Origin: Rattus norvegicus
Lineage: Eukaryota; Chordata; Mammalia; Rodentia; Muridae
Direction: 5' to 3'
DNA length: 64,000 nucleotides
NCBI RefSeq assembly: GCF_036323735.1
Contig: NC_086039.1
Span: 156,845,627 to 156,909,626 of the forward strand
The notes below the pieces were generated by a model that searched no databases, was not told the origin of the DNA, and saw only the letters and a program-made list of their open reading frames with translations. Each line of letters starts with the position of its first letter. The first letter of the stretch is position 1. The translations under genes and the position numbers were made by a program. This document shows, in pieces, positions 60,126-64,000 of this stretch.

Positions 60126-60142
60126 CTTAAGAAGTAATTTTC

Positions 60143-60328
60143 TTGGCTGGAGAGATGGCTCAGTGGTTAAGAGCACTGACCGCTCTTCCAGAGGTCCTGA
60201 GTTCAATTCCCAGCAACTACACTCACGACTGTCAGTAATGAGATCCAATGCCCTCTTCTAGTGTGTCTGAAGACAGCTACTATATACTCATGTATATAAA
60301 TTAAATAAATAAACCTTTTAAAAAAATA
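60143..60328 (+). mobile_element. B2 SINE
   Basis: GGCTGGAGAGATGGCTCAGT to an AAATAAATAAACC tail. AAGTAATTTTCT flanks both sides. Confidence 0.93.
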
Positions 60329-60422
60329 AGTAATTTTCTCAAAAAAGTTTAATAGGGTCTGGCTGGGCCAATGACTGTTGTTGATAGTGCAACATACTAA
60401 GAATGAATAGGAATCTCAAATC

Positions 60423-60585
60423 TCTCTCTTTTTTTTTTGAGACAGAGTTTCTCTGTGTAACCCTGGCTGTCCTGGAACTCATTCTGTAGACCAGGCTGAC
60501 CTTAAACTCAGCGATCTTCCTGCCTTTGCCTCCCAAGTACTGAGACTAAATGTGCTTGAGCCACCACTGCCTGACTTCAAATTTC
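60423..60585 (-). mobile_element. B1 SINE
   Basis: Antisense, T tail then GAGACAGAGTTTCTCTGTG. Confidence 0.9.
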
Positions 60586-61062
60586 ATTTGTCATTTAAGT
60601 TTTATAGTGTCTGTAAGGCATCAAAAAGGACAAAGCCAGCAGGCAATTGGAGCTCAAAAAGAAGTCACTGCAGATATCACACAGTCTTTAGAGCCTGAGA
60701 GAGAACAAGATGACTGAGTAAAGGCAATAGTGCATGTGAGGGGTTTGAACCTTATCGAGGTAGGAAGAGGAGAAATTGTGGGAAATCTCAATGTCACAGG
60801 CACAGCAGTAGGGATCATTCAGAAGAAGTGTGGGTCCAGGTCCCAAATGTTACCAAGAGGCCCAATAGCATAATATAGAGTCAGTTTAATTTGTCAAGGT
60901 AAAGATGGTGGGAAGTGTACAGAAATATTATTTGAAGTAGGATCAAGCTTGAAGGGGTTGAAGAGAAAATAGGAAGAAGAAAACAGACTATAAAGAGTAA
61001 GAGTTTGTTTTCCAATAAAAAAAAATGACAATTAAAAAAAAATAAAGAGGAAGAGCGATTTG
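60586..61062. other. Unique intergenic sequence
   Basis: Nothing recognised. Confidence 0.5.
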
Positions 61063-61500
61063 ACCTAGTCTGCTTTCTATTGCTGTGATACATACAGGAC
61101 CAAAAGCAACTTGTGAATGAAAGAATTTAGTTCAATTTAGTTCAGATTACAGTCTGTCCCTGAGAAAAGTTAGATTAAACTCAAGGCAGGAACCCGGAGG
61201 CAGGAACTGAAGCAGAGGCCATGAAATAACACTGTTTTACTAGCTTGCTCTTCCTGGGCTTTTCAGTTTGCTTTCTCAACCCAAGACCACCTACCTGGGA
61301 CTAGCACTTCTCATGTCAATCTTAATCAAGAATATATCCCAACAAAACCAGGAAAGGGAATAACAATCGAAATGTAAATAAGTTAATAAAGATGAAAAAA
61401 AAGAATATATTCCAAGACATGCTGACAGGTTAATCTAATTGAGACAATTTCTCAATTTAGGTTCCCTCTTCTCAGGTAACAAAAGTTGACAAAAACTAAT
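61063..61500 (+). repeat. Repeat R2 copy with L1 micro-insertion
   Basis: GTCTGCTTTCTATTGCTGTG to AAAGTTGACAAAAACTAATT, split by a 58-bp L1 3' end at 61343-61400. Confidence 0.7.
61343..61400 (+). mobile_element. 58-bp L1 3'-end insertion
   Basis: Only the last bases of an L1 3' UTR (GGGAATAACAATCGAAATGT) and a short A tail. Flanked by AAGAATATATCCCAA (61328-61342) and AAGAATATATTCCAA (61401-61415), 14 of 15 identical. Confidence 0.9.
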
Positions 61501-61619
61501 TAACACAATTGTCAAATTGATACACCAATAAGCAATGATCTTTCTTTTCTTATTTATCTCCAAGATCCCTTCTTATCAATAAAAATATAAACTGTTTCAA
61601 ATGTTTAAAATCTCAAAAC

Positions 61620-61750
61620 ACAGCTAGATGGTGGTGGCATATGCCTTTAATCTCAGCTTGGGAGACTGGTGGTTCTCTGTGAGTTCCAGGCCAGCTTGGT
61701 CTATATAGCTAGTTCCAGAACAACCAGGGCTACATAAAGAAACCCTGTCT
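61620..61750 (+). mobile_element. B1 SINE
   Basis: GGTGGTGGCATATGCCTTTA and TACATAAAGAAACCCTGTCT. A diverged fragment follows to about 61830. Confidence 0.88.
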
Positions 61751-61830
61751 TGGAACTGGAGAGAGGCTCAGCCCATAAAGGCTAGGTTCACAACCAAAAA
61801 TATAAGAACCCCTGTCTTGGAAAAAAAAAA

Positions 61831-62480
61831 AACAAAACAAAAAAAAACAAAAAAAGGAAAATAAAAAATTAAAACACTTTAAAAGTTTAGTCTTTTTAAA
61901 GAATCTAAAGTTTCTCACTCAATTGTGGGCTCCTGTAAAAAAAAAACTCATATACTTTCTTACTCCAAGAGGAAAGAACCAAGGCACAGTCATCAATTCA
62001 AAGCAAAACTAAACTACAACAGTATAAACTAGTTAATGTTTGATGTTCAGGATTAAGAATCTAGGTACCAAAGGGCTTAGGCAGTTTCACTTCTCTGGTT
62101 CTGCCCTCCACAATACACACAGCTTGTCTCAGAAAGCTCAAGCCTACTCAATTCCATACCTGTCATTGACTTTGGTGTTCATCCTATGGTTCTAGCATCT
62201 CCAATATACTGGTGTCTCCACTGCTCCTGAGGTGGTACTTTCATCAATAGCCTCTCCTAGATTCTCTTCAGAGACTCTAAGCCTGTCACACAGTGAGTTC
62301 CTTACACATTAGCAAGCTGTGCTACCAGCTTGAGATGCAGCTTTTGCTCCATTTGAACCACAGTTTCTGTGTACTGACCTCAAGGAAATACTTCCCAGAA
62401 GATTTAAACTCACTGACGTTGGTTTCTTTTTAATCACAGCTGATTCTTTAAATCATACATTTTGACCACACAGTGTGTTT
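61831..62480. other. Unique intergenic sequence
   Basis: No repeat or gene recognised. Confidence 0.5.
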
Positions 62481-62484
62481 GTTT

Positions 62485-62635
62485 GTTTGAGACAGGGTTT
62501 CTCTTTGTGTAGCCCTGGCTGTCCTGGAACTCACTCTGTAGATCAGCCTGACCTCAAACTCACAGAGATATCCCTGCCTGTACCTCTACCAGTGCTAGGG
62601 TTAAAGGCATGCACCACCACTCCTGGCTTGATTTT
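62485..62635 (-). mobile_element. B1 SINE
   Basis: Antisense, GAGACAGGGTTTCTCTTTGT to GCATGCACCACCACTCCTGG. Confidence 0.92.
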
Positions 62636-62879
62636 TAATTCACAACATCACACTAACAACCCTGATAGAGTCTTTGCTTTCCTTTGCAAGTACAATGCTA
62701 GGCCTCCATAGTCTGCTTTGCTGTCTACATTCTTAGCTTTTGTGTCTCACAGAACAACCCATTAAGCTTTGAGCACTCAATGAGTTTCTAGCCCAAAGTT
62801 CCAAACACTTTCACTATCTGCCCCCAGACATCATGGTCAGGGCTGCCACATCAGTATCCCACAAACCTAGTATCAATTT

Positions 62880-63400
62880 CTGTCCTAGTTTGCTTTGTAT
62901 TGTTGTGATAAACACTACAACCGAAAAACAACTTGGGGAAGAAAGAGTTCATTTCATCTTACAGCTTATATAGTCCACCAAGAAGAGAAGCCAAGTAAGA
63001 ACTCAAAAAAGGAACCTGAGAGCAGCAGGAGTTGAAGCAGAAAAGTTTTGCTTACTGGCTAGCTCTCTATAGCATTCTCAACTTGCTTTCTTTAACTTGT
63101 TTGTAGACTAGGCTGGTCTCAAACTCACAGAGATCCACCTGCTTCTGCTTCTTGAATGCTGGGAAAAGGTGGGAGCCACCACACCCAGCTCTCAACTTGC
63201 TTTCTTACACAATCCAGGACTACCTACTTGCCCAGAGGTGGCATTGTCCACAGTGGACTGAACCTTTCCACATTATTATTAGTTAAGAAAATGTTCCACA
63301 GCATTGCCGTAGGTCAATCTGATGGATACATTTTTCTCAATTAGGATTCCTCTTCCCAGTTAACTCTAGTTTGTGTCAAGCTGACAAAAAAAATAATGAG
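62880..63400 (+). repeat. Repeat R2 copy with nested B1 fragment
   Basis: GTCCTAGTTTGCTTTGTATT to GTGTCAAGCTGACAAA. An antisense B1 fragment (about 63096-63190) lies between two copies of CTCAACTTGCTTTCTT. Confidence 0.75.
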
Positions 63401-63536
63401 GAAAGGGTTGTAGCAGGACAAGGGAATTTTGTTGAATGAGTCCCTCCTTTTGACTTTTCCTTTTCTTCATTGTCCTTATGTGTTCCTTCTTTCCTTCTCT
63501 CTCCTTCTGGAACTCAGCTATGCCTTAGGAGTGTAG

Positions 63537-63741
63537 AGTGGTTCTCAATCTGTACTTCTAGACCCTTTTGGACAGTAGTGAAGGACCCTATTACAGGGGT
63601 CACCTAAAACCATCAGAAAACACAGACATTTACATTAATTCATAACAATAGCAAAATTGCAGATATGAAGTAGCAACAAAAATAATCTTATGGTTAGGGG
63701 TCACCACAGGGTCACAGCACTAGGAAGGTTGAGAACCAGTG
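63537..63741. mobile_element. hAT-type non-autonomous DNA transposon (URR1-like)
   Basis: Short terminal inverted repeats: AGTGGTTCTCAA at 63537-63548 and TTGAGAACCAGT at 63729-63740. The internal wording (GGGGTCACC) resembles the rodent URR1 family; the name is from memory. No coding capacity. Confidence 0.65.
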
Positions 63742-64000
63742 CCTTAGAGGATGCTTCTGCCTCCCACACCCATCCCTCAGGTACACACCCTTCCCAGGGT
63801 TGGGTCCTTTGAGGAAAATTGTGAGTGCTTTCTAACATAATTCCAAGGTTTCTTATCTTGTTCTTCAAAACATGGTGTAGCATTTACTTCAGATTACTAT
63901 TGTTGCTTGCTGACATTATTCAATTAAATTCTTAAATTATCCTTTATATGCCTCTATGGAAAAACAAGTTTTTGTCATGTGCGGCTTATTCTTGTGATTG
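63742..64000. other. Unique sequence to window end
   Basis: Nothing recognised. By synteny the next gene should be Irak1, but no exon is visible here. Confidence 0.4.

Noticed and set aside
63742..64000. 3' end of Irak1
   Set aside because: Expected nearby by synteny, but no coding exon or convincing minus-strand poly(A) signal with upstream exon is visible.

Overview
The window is mammalian nuclear DNA, almost certainly rat X chromosome. Fifteen BC1-type ID elements, rat-style L1 3' ends and abundant B1 and B2 SINEs point to Rattus. The only recognisable functional gene is Hcfc1, encoding host cell factor 1 (HCF-1), on the minus strand.

Region 1 (1-17221): Hcfc1 exons 1-17 with their introns. 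All 16 introns are GT-AG. The spliced exons give an uninterrupted frame of 1451 codons from the ATG at 17221-17219 to the window edge, where exon 17 continues. It covers the Kelch propeller, the first fibronectin III segment, the basic Thr/Val-rich region and the whole array of OGT-cleaved HCF-PRO repeats. All eight repeats fall at the residue numbers known for human HCF-1, and a ninth, cryptic one lies between repeats 4 and 5.

Region 2 (about 17050-19130): a large CpG island serving as the Hcfc1 promoter. It carries a ladder of GCCGCCATCTTG (YY1-type) motifs spaced about 190-300 bp. The first of these contains the start of an 11-residue upstream ORF. The island runs about 1.9 kb beyond the Hcfc1 ATG, where primates have the head-to-head gene TMEM187; no TMEM187 coding exon was recognised here.

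Region 3 (19.1-64 kb): no intact host gene was found. It is a dense, often nested set of retroelements: ID, B1, B2 and B4 SINEs; several L1 insertions, including a composite one carrying a foreign mRNA 3' end; a decayed endogenous retroviral pol with a 3' LTR; two inverted solo LTRs of the same family; a processed Mki67 (Ki-67) 3'-end pseudogene; four copies of an LTR-like repeat; other dispersed repeats; and long microsatellites. Many insertions still show exact target-site duplications (TSDs), so the order of events can be read.

No new coded biological system is convincingly present. The strongest leads are the composite L1/mRNA insertion (42740-45996), the triplicated target site around an adjacent ID and L1 (37647-39264), the YY1 ladder with its uORF, and the cryptic ninth HCF-PRO repeat. 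Repeat family names are given only where recognised; labels R1-R6 are local names used only here.
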